A stretch of 64,000 bases of DNA from Persicaria tinctoria (Eukaryota > Streptophyta > Magnoliopsida > Caryophyllales > Polygonaceae): the NCBI GenBank assembly GCA_037127255.1, contig JBANSL010000020.1, forward strand, positions 52,365,098 through 52,429,097, read 5' to 3'. The translations under genes and the position numbers were made by a program. The notes beneath the pieces are model-generated. The model made no database searches and was not told where the DNA came from. It saw only the letters and a program-made list of their open reading frames with translations. Below, in pieces: positions 11,433-22,060 of the stretch. The number at the start of each line of letters is the position of its first letter. Positions within the stretch are counted from its first letter, which is position 1.

Positions 11433-12807
11433 TGATAGCATGCATTTAGGTATGCATAATAGGTTGCATTTAGCTTAGTTAAGATGCATTTCATGGATGT
11501 ATTAAGTACAATTTGCATATTTGCTCTCTACGTTGGTGGAGTTGGAATCTACACACTTTTATTGATTATTTCAGGTAACTGTGGATCTGAGGATGAGGCA
11601 TGGGTTGATGACGCATTAGATGAGAATGAATAGTTGATCGGAGAAGCTTACATGAAGATCTAAAGAGGTCCTGAGAAGAAGAAGCGAGCCTAAACGAAGA
11701 ACAAGTTTGCAGAAGTTGTCGCCAGACATGCTGAACTTGTTTTGCACTTTCTGGAGGCCTCGGTTGTCCGATTGACTATTATGACCATGCATTGGAAATT
11801 CGAGATAGATTTTCCGTGAAAGGCCCCTGGCTGCGGCCGCAGCAACCATGCCGCGGCCAATCAATTTGCAAAGGCCGCAACATATGCCGCGGCCGCAGCA
11901 TTTGACGTATGCGCGCCGTTTTGTTTACGAAAACCCTAGTTTATGTTATTTTGTTTGGTGGCCGACTTAGACCCTTTAAAAGGCCGATTATTGTTAGTTT
12001 TTTAAGAACTTCTATTCTGTTCTTACTTTCATCAGACACTTTAAAGATTTAAGCGATGTCTTCCACGAAGAACTAAACTCATCTATTCTGCCTGCAATTT
12101 GAAGCTTTATTTGGATTGATTGTAAATTTCTAATTCTCGTTCCTTGTTTCCTATATTTGAATACTTCAACTTCTTTGTGCTTGATTGTTTATTGTTTTGT
12201 TCTATCTTGTCTGGCCAACTTGTTAGATCAATTCAATTGCTAAGGTTTTGTAGATTCCTGATTGTGAACCTTAACCTAAATGGCAAACTTGTTCCTTTAG
12301 GGCTGATTTAACTAATTGAACAAGTAGGAAGTTTAATGTGTTGTTAAATCCCTCTTTAGGGACTGCAAATACCTTGGCTAATCTCTGAACTTAAAGCTAT
12401 CAATTGGGTTAAATTCTTCTTTAGTGACTGTTCGATTGATAAGGGTTTCTAGGACTGATTGGACTAGTAACTATATTAAGTCGGGACAAGGGCATTCATA
12501 TGAAACTTAATAGGACGAGAAGAAGTTACAAGGATCGCTTCAACCAAATAAAGTGAAAAATTGTAGGTAGAATTGCTTCTCCTAATTGTCTGAATTACAA
12601 TAATTTACTTTTGTTTGCTTCAATCCGCTTTGATTAAAGGCGGATCTTTTTCACTCATAAAACCCCCCCTTTTTTGGTTACTTGATTGGTATCTAAATCA
12701 CACTTGAATAGCGAATTTCCATGTGGGATCGACCTCTTGTTTATTGCTATACTAGTTATAAGTTTAAGTTTACTTTGGCGGATCAACGACATGTTTTCCC
12801 TACGTCA
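11433..12807 (+). repeat. Right LTR of gag-only gypsy element
   Basis: Uninterrupted LTR. At about 12690 it preserves the empty site (cttga/ttgg) of the Helitron that sits in the left copy. Partial variant of the GC-rich block at about 11832. Confidence 0.9.
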
Positions 12808-12812
12808 ATGAT

Positions 12813-14073
12813 CCATCTAACTTTCAAGAGGCTATTCAAAGTCAGGAGAAAGAAGGATGGGTAGGTGCTATGGCATAAGAGATGGAGTCTCTTAATAAAA
12901 ATCAGACATGGAAGTTAGTTAGTCTTCCGACAGGGAAGAAGCTATAGGGTGCAAATGGGCTACTCACAGAAGAAAAGGACCGATTATGATGAGATATTTT
13001 CCCCTGTGACCCGACACACTTCTATTAGATTGGTGTTGGCACTGGTAGCTAGTTGAGATTTACATCTTGAGCAAATGGATGTGAAGACGGCTTTCCTTCA
13101 TGGTGATTTGGAGGAAGAAATTTACATGGAGCAACCAAAGGGTTTTGTTGAACCTGGAAAAGAGCAGCTTGTATGCAGTTTGAGAAAGTCACTGTATGGG
13201 TTGAAGCAGGCTCCCAGGCAATGGTGCAAGAAGTTTGACTCTTATATGCTTCGAATTAGCAACCAGAGATGTGAGTATGATTGATGTGTTTATGTGAAAT
13301 ATCTTGATGATGGCTCCCCTTTGCTTTTGCTGCTATATGTGGATGATATGCTCATTGATGGTAAGAACATTGATGATATTGTTGAGCTGAAAGCTTTGCT
13401 GGGAAAGGAGTTTGATATGAAGGATCTTGGCGCAGCAAAGAAGATCCTTGGTATGGAAATTCGCAGAGATAGAAGTTCTGGGAGATTGTGGCTATCTCAA
13501 CAGAATTATATTGAGAAAGTGCTTGACAGATTTGACATGGCAAAATGCAAACCTATTAGCACCCCTTTGGCGAATCACTTCAAACTCTCTTTCACTCAGT
13601 GTCCGAATTTTGATGAAGAAATCAAAGATATGTCGAAAGTTCAGTATGCTAGTGCAGTTGGTTGTTTGATGTATGCTATGGTGTGCACAAGACCTGATCT
13701 GGCCCAAGCTGTTAGCCAAGTCAGCAAGTACATGTCTAATCCTGGGAGGGAACACTGGAATGCATGCAAGTGGATTCTCAGGTATTTGAGGGGTACTGCT
13801 GACCATGGGATCATGTTTGGTGGCGAAAAAGGCAGTCTTTCAGTCAAAGGGTACGTTGATTCAGACTATGCGGGTGATCTTGACAATCAGAGGTCCACTA
13901 CTGGGTATGTTTTTACTCTTGCTGGGGGCCTATTTGTTGGAGATCTGTTTTACAGTATGTGGTAGCCCTTTTTACTACCGAGACAGAATACATGGCTTTA
14001 GCAAAGGCAGCCAATGAGGCATTATGGCTGAAAGGAATTGTGAAGGAACTGAGTGTTGAGCAAGGTGGAGTTG
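12813..14073 (+). pseudogene. copia-1 reverse transcriptase and RNase H remnant
   Basis: After the gypsy insertion the copia frame resumes (NFQEAIQSQEKEGWVGAM), continues to [20 protein letters not shown] at about 13075 and the RT catalytic box LLLYVDDMLI at about 13330, then the RNase H region (GYVDSDYAGDLDNQRSTTGY). Several stops and frameshifts occur at 12880-13070, 13282-13284 and 13963-13965. It is interrupted at 14074 by another insertion. The YVDD core is preserved but the gene is not functional. Confidence 0.88.
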
Positions 14074-14986
14074 TGATACGGGGTTAGCCGTGAGATGGCC
14101 CGATCTTCGACAATCAAACAAAAGACTCAAGAATGGAAGCAAGAACAATAAAGAATAAAGCAAGAACAACAAGAATCGATCAATAAAGGCTCAAGATCTT
14201 CCAAGAAACCAAAGAACGCAGCAAGACTCGACAAAGAAACAAGACTCAAAATTGATGTAAAGACACGACCGAAAGACTGAGTCGATCTATATAGAACAAG
14301 ATAAAGACCCCAGACTTCCTCAAAGGGTAGGAACCAATACCAATGACTATATAACCCACCTCTACAACCCTACACAACCAAGCGGACAACTTGGAGGCAC
14401 AAGGAAGGGGCTCATGGATACTAGGATCACCAAGTCTTGCGAAGTTGATGAACACAAAGCAAACCAAGCTGAGACAGTTACCAATTCGTGATCATTGAGC
14501 ACGGCTCTAATTGATCAACAAGCACTCAATGTGTTTCACACAATTTGAGAGATCTAAATTCTATTCATTAAGTTCCAATCGGCATACATGGTGGATGATC
14601 GGCATATATAGGCCTCTCATGGGCTGATGGGCCGATTTAAGTAAAAGAAATAATAAAACTAACAACTTGAGAAATTAATAAAATAACATCTAAAGTTTTC
14701 TAAAATAACTTAAGTAAGAAAGTGCTAAAATAGGAAATACTATAAGTGTCTAAGACTTAACATAATTCGACAATCCTAAGAGCCCTAAGGTGGCTTGACC
14801 TCTTGGATCCCAATGCACATGTAAGTCTTCAATGTAGGCTCGGAGAGCTGAACCGTGCTCGAGAACAAAGCATGACTCACAAAGTTGAATGAGTCTCTCT
14901 AAAGCTTCTTAGCTCGGGCTCGAGTCATAGGTCCTTCTCCTAAGATAATTGGTGTGTCTGGAGCTGTAGAAGATGGTCCCGCATCA
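14074..14986. mobile_element. 913-bp TG...CA element, solo-LTR-like, nested in copia-1
   Basis: It starts TGATACGGGG and ends TCCCGCATCA, and is flanked by AGTTG at 14069-14073 and 14987-14991. TG...CA ends and a 5-bp duplication indicate an LTR-retrotransposon insertion reduced to a solo LTR or a very small TRIM-like unit. On the minus strand close to its right end it reads GPMTRARAKK, a motif typical of gypsy Gag C-termini, so it may be a miniature with a coding trace rather than a pure solo LTR. Confidence 0.8.
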
Positions 14987-15224
14987 AGTTGAGATATATT
15001 GTGATAGTCAGAGTGCTATATATCTAGCTAAGAACCAAGTATATCATGCTCGGACGAAGCACATTGATGTGAGATTTCACAAGATCAGAGAGCTTGTAAC
15101 GTCCGAAGAAATCATCTTAGAAAAAGTTCACACCTCTCAGAATGTTGCTGATATGTTAACCAAACCATTCATTGAAGACAAGTTCAAGCATTGCTTGAAT
15201 TTGGTTCATATTACTCGATGTTAG
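14987..15224 (+). pseudogene. copia-1 RNase H C-terminal end
   Basis: Reads IYCDSQSAIYLAKNQVYHAR then TKHIDVRFHKIRELV and VADMLTKPF, the conserved tail of copia RNase H, ending at a stop at 15222-15224. It continues from 14073 once the 913-bp insertion is removed. Confidence 0.88.
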
Positions 15225-15332
15225 TTGAGTGAGAAGCCCCAGGGAACGGAGCACAGGAAGACATAGGGCAGACAATCCTGGAGATGTTTCCGTTCGTTGC
15301 TATAGATATAGATTATTTATCTAGGTGGAGAT

Positions 15333-15409
15333 TGTTGTTTGAGACAATTAATTATCTAGTTCTATCTTTAGAAAATCTATCTATAGATGATATTTATCTA
15401 GGTGGAGAT
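15333..15409 (+). repeat. Extra partial LTR head plus polypurine tract
   Basis: The first 65 bases of the LTR and the purine-rich tract CTAGGTGGAGAT are duplicated in tandem just before the full right LTR (15410-15806). The junction is at a shared TATTTATCTA. Confidence 0.85.
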
Positions 15410-15806
15410 TGTTGTTTGAGACAATTAATTATCTAGTTCTATCTTTAGAAAATCTATCTATAGATGATATTTATCTATAGAAGGATTATTGTGGATGGTT
15501 TATCTACAATATGTTTTAGCTAAGATAAGTTTATCAATATCTATGATTATTTAGATATAATAGGTTTATCTATATCTAGGTTTATCTATAAGGTTATCTA
15601 TAGGAGATCCTCTATTATAAATAGAGGCATGTAGGGTTGGAATTATGTATCCATCAAAGCATCACAATAATAAGAAACCCTAGCTGCAAAGAGGTTTTTC
15701 TCTGCAGGGTGTTCTGCGCGGTTCTTTCCAGAACACGGAAATCCTTTGTGTTCTATTGTTCATTCTCCTTCTCTTTAACGGTATTCACTCGGAGAAATTC
15801 ACAACA
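15410..15806 (+). repeat. copia-1 right (3') LTR
   Basis: 397 bp, beginning TGTTGTTTGAGAC and ending ACAACA, followed by CTCCC. Confidence 0.9.
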
Positions 15807-15811
15807 CTCCC

Positions 15812-16757
15812 TGTGTTGATTGCATCTCTCTGGCCCAAGGAAAGTTTTTCCTACCTTCATCATCCTCAAACACCGCTCGTCAATTGACCCACAATGTCCT
15901 GAAATTGGAAGCCCAAATTATCTTCACCATTCTCGCAAGATGCGTCATTCTTCGATCACACTCCAGGGAACTGGTCACCGATCAGTTCCTAGTCCTTCTC
16001 TTTCTCGTCATGCCAGGCTATGAAATCGACGTCCCCAATCTCATCTTGAACCACATGGTACACACCATCTCCTCTGCTCGCGACATTCCTCTGCCTTACG
16101 GCAATCTCCTCCCCCACATTTTCAAGTATTTCCGTCTTGACACCTCACTTGAGGAAAAGGTTGTTGATTCTTGGAAATTGAAAGGTGATCCGACTCTTGA
16201 AGAAATAGCAGCAACTCCTGGTCTTCATATGCAATTGAAATCAATCCCTATATCTTCCTTGGCTGAGAAGCGTTTGAAGGAATTTGAACAGGGCCTTGAC
16301 GCTTTGAGGAGGGACGTGATCAACCTTCAGTTCGAGATATCAGACAAGCTGGATTAGACTCACGAGCTCCTTGCCATAGTGAATGCAAAGATCAACAATA
16401 TGTTCCATCTCAACGCCTTGACATTCACCTGCACCAACAACATTCTCCCTCTTGCTGACGATGCTGCAGAGCTGTGTAAGTCTAAGGTGGCCAATCTCAT
16501 CTTCAATTGTGAGCAGTCTGTGCGCAACTAGAAGATTCTTTGCCCAGTCGTCCCTGAGTCGACCATCATCACTATTGAAGCCTATGATGTCATCAAGTGC
16601 TACCGGAGAGAGGCTGCACAACAAAGGATGGTTGATGAGATAAAGAATGATCAAAAGGTCAACCAAGCTCATAGGCGTCGGAAGAGGAAGGCCGAGAACG
16701 ACATGGAGGCAAAGAAGCATGAGAAGAATGGAGAAGACACCGGCTATGGGAAGTGAC
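15812..16757 (+). pseudogene. Plant transposon-protein gene, 3' part
   Basis: This continues the frame broken at 4402 (…HPP joins CVDCISLAQGKFF). It reads ARQLTHNVLKLEAQIIFTIL, then a hydrophobic segment FLVLLFLVMPGYEIDVPNLI and a charged, heptad-like C-terminal half, as in env-like or coiled-coil accessory proteins of large plant retrotransposons. In-frame stops occur at 16355-16357 and near 16530, and the very basic tail (NQAHRRRKRKAENDMEAKKH) lies beyond them and ends near 16757. The stops make it a pseudogene. A purine-rich tract (aaaaaaggggaga, about 16900) lies 3', as in Sirevirus-like elements. Confidence 0.5.
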
Positions 16758-17122
16758 ATGACGACTGATCCCAACTCCCAAGGCCTTATTTTCTCATCTC
16801 TGGGCATTTTGAATTGGTTTTATGGTATTTTGGACATTTCTGTCTATGTTTTGAACCTTGGTTTTTAACCTGTTTGTGACTCTCCCTTGCCGAAAGACAA
16901 AAAAGGGGAGACTTGGCGTGGTTTTTGGTGGTTTTTTGCTGGATTGTTGGTAATGTTAGTTGTTTTTCAGGTTTTAAAAACTTATGTTATGTGATCCAAC
17001 ATAGTTGCTTATTGCTAGTTGCTATGCTTACTGAATATTTGCTAGAATTATATTGTGATTGACTAATCTGCAGGAATTCAAAAATACAATTTGTTTTGTC
17101 TTTCATCAAGTGGGAGGTTGAT
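16758..17122 (+). other. 3' untranslated part of the transposon-protein unit
   Basis: No coding region. Contains a purine-rich tract at about 16898-16912 and a second one (AAGTGGGAGG, about 17108-17117) immediately before the inverted-repeat arm, which begins TGATAGCTCCC. Confidence 0.45.
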
Positions 17123-17400
17123 AGCTCCCTTGCTTCTCCTTGATGAAATACATATGCTATAGTACTCACTTTGCAGGTTGATGAAAGACAAAGAATAAGG
17201 TATTATAGTTTAATACAAATTGGATATCTTATTATGCATGCATATTTAATAATTTGTCTACATCTATTTTTGTTTAGATTTAAAGATTGTTTTAAATCTA
17301 AAATTTTGATAGACTTTGGTTTATATCTTGTGAAGGAATATATCCTTAAGTTGCACATAATTTCGGTTAAGATTTAATTGGATTTAGATAAGATATTTTG
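17123..17400 (+). repeat. Right arm of the ~280-bp inverted repeat pair; possible LTR start
   Basis: Reverse-complement match to 3405-3683. The arm begins TGATAGCTCCC after a purine-rich tract, as a 3' LTR would. If it is an LTR it may run on to about 18535 and include TATAAAAAC at about 17635. Confidence 0.7.
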
Positions 17401-18746
17401 TGGATCAAAATTACTTCTGCCTTGTTCTAGAGTTAATCTGAGTGCAGGATTTTAAATTTGAACCGGCCAAGATTCTAGCAACAAGGAAATCTCAGCAACT
17501 GTTTGAAGAAAGGCTTCTCGGCTTCTCCAAAATAGAAATCCAAAAGGTTCCTGGTTATTCAAAAATGAAAATGGCGTTGGACTGTTGAGAGATTCTAGGA
17601 AAGAGATTAGCAGCAATAAAGGAGACGCTAGACTATAAAAACAGAAGAAGAACACGCTCAGAACAGACATCTTCACTAAGCTTTCTCTGCAATCAAAAGC
17701 GCTCCTCTAGTTCACATTGCCGTCTGCTGTTAATTTGTTCTTTTCTTTCTCCTATTGTAATTGCTTTTTATTTTTTAGAGTTAGGAAGAACTAGAGCTTC
17801 ATAGTATAAGTTAATCCTTATTATACTAAGAGCACTGTTCTAAAAAACCCTTTAAGACCCCCGCCTAAACCCTTGAACTCGCCCTACCGCCAAGGCCGTC
17901 AAGGTCGTCAAAACCCGCCTAGACAGCAAAGCTCCGCCATGAAATCCGCCTAGAACCCGCCTAGATCCCGCCTAGACCCTTGACCCTACCCTACCGCCAA
18001 GCACCCGCCAAGCATTTTTTGGAACATTGACTAAGAGTATCATATACTCAAACATATCGCAGTTCGGTGTGGCAAAGAGGAATTTTATTTCTCGGTATCT
18101 TGGGTTGACTAGATAGAAGCGAGGTAGGCTTCGAGATATAGAAGAGAGTAAGTTTTTCTAGGGTGTATCTAGGACTCATAAGGAAACATATATAAATAAA
18201 GGTTGTTTGAATCCTACGGGTTGGATAACCCTAGGCGGAGACGTAGGCTGGTTTAGAGCCGAACTTCGTTAACAAGTCAAGTGTTCTTTATTACTTTCGC
18301 AATTACAGTTAACTGTTTGTTTTTGTAAGTTAAAACAGAACGCTGCAGTCATCTCAAGACACCTAAAGAAGAGTTCAAGACCTTGAGATAAACGTTAAAG
18401 ACTTTGAGATCGAGTTCAAGACTTTGAGACTCGATATCAAGACCTTGAAGTTGTTGTTGCGAGACACTTTGCGAAAAGATTCCATACTTTATTCAACCCC
18501 TCTCCCCCCCACTTCTAGAGTATTTTCATTATGGTTATTTACTTTAAGTACTCGATTCTTCATATGGGTTAGTCTAGCAAATGGGAATGGGTAGTAGGTC
18601 ATTTTGTGCAATTCACTCTTATACTTGATTTTTTATTTACTTACTTGGAAATGGTTAATTTCTTTTGTTTTCCCCCTTTTTTAATTTAGAAAGCAAAAAA
18701 AGATTTTTTTTAAAACAAATAACAATTCGAAATACCAGCAACAAGC
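17401..18746 (+). other. LTR-like non-coding DNA
   Basis: No coding region. Contains a TATA-like TATAAAAAC near 17635, a 197-bp hAT MITE (17833-18029) and a tract of repeated caagac(c/t)ttgaga words at about 18355-18450. The right edge of any LTR is not defined. Confidence 0.35.
17833..18029. mobile_element. 197-bp hAT MITE
   Basis: Ends CACTGTTCTAAAAAA and, in reverse complement, CAATGTTCCAAAAAA, with a perfect 8-bp duplication ACTAAGAG at 17825-17832 and 18030-18037. The interior is rich in CCCGCCTAGA words, a composition known from common plant hAT MITEs. Confidence 0.92.
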
Positions 18747-18756
18747 AAGGAGCGCA

Positions 18757-21700
18757 TAGTGAAGGCGCCTGATCACCAAGAAAGATAAGCTTCTAATATT
18801 TCAAAAATCGTTTTGGAGCCAAAGAGCTAAAACCAAACACCTCAAACTATCAGATTCCAACACCGCATATTTTCACCGAGTGGCGACAGGCCGTAGGCAC
18901 AGGAAACAGATTCGCAACATCGTCTCTTCCTCTGGCACGGTTGTTGTGGGTGAAGAGAATGTTAGGAATGAGATCAAAAAGGATTTCGAGAAGAGATTCA
19001 AGAAAGAACCAATAGACGATAGACTCCTCGACGAGTTGCTAGACCTTATTCAGCCTTCCATCTCGTCGGAGGAAAACAACTTCCTCACAAAACTCCCATC
19101 CAACACAGAAATTAAATCTGCAGTTTTTAACTTAGGGAGGAATAAATCCCCGGGTCCGGATGGCTTCACTGCCGAATTCTATAAAAAAATATTGGGATAT
19201 CATAGGTAAATCTGTAACCTGTGCGATCAAAAGGTTTTTCCGTTCCGGAAAAATGCTTAAACAAATAAACCATACATTTATCTCCCTCCTCCCTAAAAGA
19301 GACGACCCCACGACCACCAGTCACTACTGTCCTATCAGTTTATGTTCCAATGTCTACAAAATTATCTCCAAAATTTTAACTGACAGAATGAAAAAGGTCA
19401 TTGGTAAACTTATTCATCCTCTTCAGGGTGCCTTTGTATCAGACAGGGCTATTCAAGATAACGTTCTGATAGCTCATGAAATCTTCCACTCCTACAAAAA
19501 TCGGAGGGGCCGGGAAAGATGGCTAGCAATAAAACTGGATATGGAAAAAGCATACGATAGAGTTGACTAGAACTTCATTCAAAAAGTGCTTCAAAGGTTT
19601 GGTTTTCACGACACTTTCATCTCCTGGATAATGGAATGTATTACGTCAAGGGGATCCGCTATCGCCTTTCCTCTTTATTTTAGGGGTAGAGATTCTGGCC
19701 CTACGGATCTGATTTATCCATCTCGGGGTCTTCGCCAAGGGGATCCGCTATCGCCTTTCCTCTTTATTTTAGGGGTAGAGATTCTGGCCCGGAAACTGGC
19801 TGCTGAAGCTAGTCTAGACAAAACACACATTGGGTTCCTGATTGGACATAACGGCCCTCGGATTCCGTTCCTTTTCTTTTGCTGATGATATCATAATTTT
19901 CTCAAAAGGTAGTTTGGATGCAGGGCGCATAGTGAAGGCGATTGTTGATTCATACTGCAAAGTGTCGGGCCAAAAGGTCAACTACCATAAATCTAATTTC
20001 CAAGCTACGAAAGGTATCCCAAACCATAGGATCCTCGAACTACGCACCTGCCTCGATATCCCTAATGAAAATTCAATAGAAAAGTCTTTAGGTTGTCCCA
20101 TTATCAATGGAAGAGTTACTAAAAGCACATTCGAAGAGATCATCTGTAAATCGAAACAACAATTGACAAAATGGAGAGCTAATGCCCTCTCCCAACAAGG
20201 TCGTGCCACATTGATCAACTCCAACCTGTCCGCTAAGCTGTTATATGCTATGCAAAATTTTCTGCTACCCGCGGCTGTGCACAAAGTACTCGACCAGATA
20301 AACCGCTCTTTCTTTTGGAATAAGGATCTCCAGTACCGGCCGTTGATTAGCTGGGATAGGATCTGTAAACCGAAGCAGTGTGGGGGGTTGGGAATTCGAA
20401 AATCTAGCGACATGAATGTGGCTCTCCAAATGAAGCTATTGTGGAAAATTCTGGCCGAACCGGGTAGTATGGGTGTCAGTGATTAGAAATAAATACATGC
20501 GTTCTGTCAGTATTTTTGATTACCAAAACAAAGGCTCTAGCTCTTGGGAGTGGTCCAAGTTATCTGCTCTAATCGATAAGTTTAAAGAGGGGCTTATTTG
20601 GTCAGTTGGAGATGGGCGAGCTATTAAGTTTTGGACAGACAATTGGATCTCAACCTCGCCTCTATCAGACAGGGAAGAATGCCCTCAAAGTTACAATCAG
20701 GACGAAACTGTTAGTGATTATATTCTGGGGGGTAAGTGGTGGACAGAAAAGCTTCAAGAGGCTCTCCCAATTGATATAGTGCATGAGATCCAAGATATCC
20801 CTCTACCTACCTCGACTATGCAAGACCGCTTATAATGGTGGCCGAACAGGGAAGGATGGTTTACTACTACTAGTGCATATAAATTGGTTACAGCTCAGTC
20901 GACACCACTTCCAGACCGCAATGCCTGGATTTGGAAGATTAACACTCCTCCAAAAGTTAAAAACTTTCTTTGGAAGATCGCTCAGGATGGCTTCCCTACC
21001 GCTTCCAAGCTGTCTAACAGGGGTGCTTCGGTCCCACCTACCTGCTCTTTGTGTAATGCGGCTCTTGAGGATGAGATCCATCTGTTTTTGGAGTGCTCTT
21101 TCATCCAAGCGATACACCAGCTTCCGCCTCATGTCCGGCAACAAATTGTCTGCCTGATTGCACAGTCCCGAGATATTAAGCCCATCCTATCTAACCTTGG
21201 GAAGAGCCTTCCTCCTTCCGCTCTGACCAACCTCGCTTTCTCGTGGTGGACGACATGGTGTGTCAGGAACAAACATCTGTTTCAACAGGCTGCAATCCCG
21301 CAAAAATAAATAGCCTTACGACTGATCAAATGCCATATAGATAACTGGAATAAGACATCGGTCGCTGAGGCTAACTTTGAGGAAGACTTTCGCCCGCTTT
21401 GACAGTACCTTGTCAAAAAACAAAGTAAGAATAAAAAAACAATTTCCTGACGGAAGCTTCCCTTGGGTACTCTCAAACTAAACTTCGAAGGTTCAATACT
21501 TTCTAACGACGAAAGCTCAGCAGGTGCCATTATTAGGGACTGGGTTGGTCACTCGATCTCAGTACACCACCAACGCCTGGGCAAGCAAAATCCACTCAAA
21601 GCGGAAGCATTAGCTCTTAAACTAGAGATCCAACAGGTGCGGCAACTGCATATAGGAAAGATCCAGATCGAAGGCGACAGCAAGATTATCATCGATCACT

Positions 21701-21953
21701 TAAATAGGAAATCCAAATGCCCCTGGGAGATCGAACTAATATTGTCGGATGTTCAAGTCCTGCTATCGACTATGGAAGAAGTAGTTTTCTTCCATGTTCC
21801 TCGCATGGGCAATAGAGTGGCGGATAAGGTTGCACACCTTAGCCACTCTGCCCGAGGAGTCGATATTAAAAACGATTCAGATCTCCTTGACCTCATCCGC
21901 AAGGATGCTGGCGGGTAGGGACAGCCCACCCGAATTCTTTCCTTATAAAAAAA
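18757..21953 (+). mobile_element. 5'-truncated LINE (L1-type) retrotransposon
   Basis: Begins inside the open reading frame, ends in a short A tail (about 21946-21955) and is flanked by AAGGAGCGCA at 18747-18756 and 21954-21963. Non-LTR RT, zinc-binding and RNase H regions follow in the usual L1 order. The endonuclease and ORF1 are missing because of 5' truncation. Confidence 0.88.
18787..21918 (+). pseudogene. LINE ORF2 remnant: RT, zf-RVT and RNase H
   Basis: Coding blocks in changing frames run through NLGRNKSPGPDGFTAEFYKK (RT entry), ALKLDMEKAYDRVD-like residues at about 19530-19570, GLRQGDPLSPFLFILGVEIL at about 19728-19790, and the catalytic FADDIIIFSKG at about 19880. A zinc-binding reverse-transcriptase-associated region follows (WIWKINTPPKVKNFLWKIAQ, CSLCNAALEDEIHLFLEC) and an RNase H of the RVT_3 type (KLNFEGSILSNDESSAGAII ... 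HVPRMGNRVADKVAH). Breaks are a frameshift near 19190, a stop at 19568-19570, a frameshift near 19860 and stops at 20484 and 20833. A 55-bp direct duplication just before the RQGDPLSP box scrambles the preceding residues. Not functional. Confidence 0.88.
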
Positions 21954-22060
21954 AAGGAGCGCACCAAATGGGTAAACCGTACACTATAGATATATTTTGC
22001 TAAAACATGAGCAATTCAATATACAACACAACGAAAGTGAACCATGCATATGATCGATCA

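Larger units (their letters stand above)
6494..12807 (+). mobile_element. Gag-only Ty3/gypsy element (LARD / TR-GAG type), nested in copia-1
   Basis: LTRs begin TGATAG and end CGTCA. The target duplication ATGAT is at 6489-6493 and 12808-12812. The primer-binding site TTGGCGCCGTTGCC at about 9456 resembles the tRNA-Asp type used by Athila/Tat-like elements, and a polypurine tract GTGTGGGGGAG lies just before the right LTR. Only a gag region is present between the LTRs; there is no protease, RT or integrase, so it would depend on another element for movement. The left LTR is 2,958 bp because it holds a 1,549-bp Helitron; the right LTR is 1,375 bp. Confidence 0.9.
4403..15806 (+). mobile_element. 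Ty1/copia LTR retrotransposon (copia-1), with nested insertions
   Basis: The two LTRs, a CTCCC target duplication (4398-4402 and 15807-15811), a primer-binding site TGGTATCAGAGC at 4802-4813 and gag, protease, reverse transcriptase and RNase H remnants identify a copia element. The left LTR begins TA instead of TG, a single G-to-A change at its first dinucleotide. The LTRs differ at about 20 of 397 positions (about 5%), so it is older than the other two LTR elements with measurable LTRs here. Most of the integrase is deleted near 6067. A gag-only gypsy element (6494-12807) and a 913-bp TG...CA element (14074-14986) are inserted in it. Confidence 0.92.

Noticed and set aside
6942..11850. NotI-like GCGGCCGC sites suggesting cloning-vector contamination
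   Set aside because: They recur in both LTRs and in gag of one element with matching plant flanks, so they belong to the transposon.
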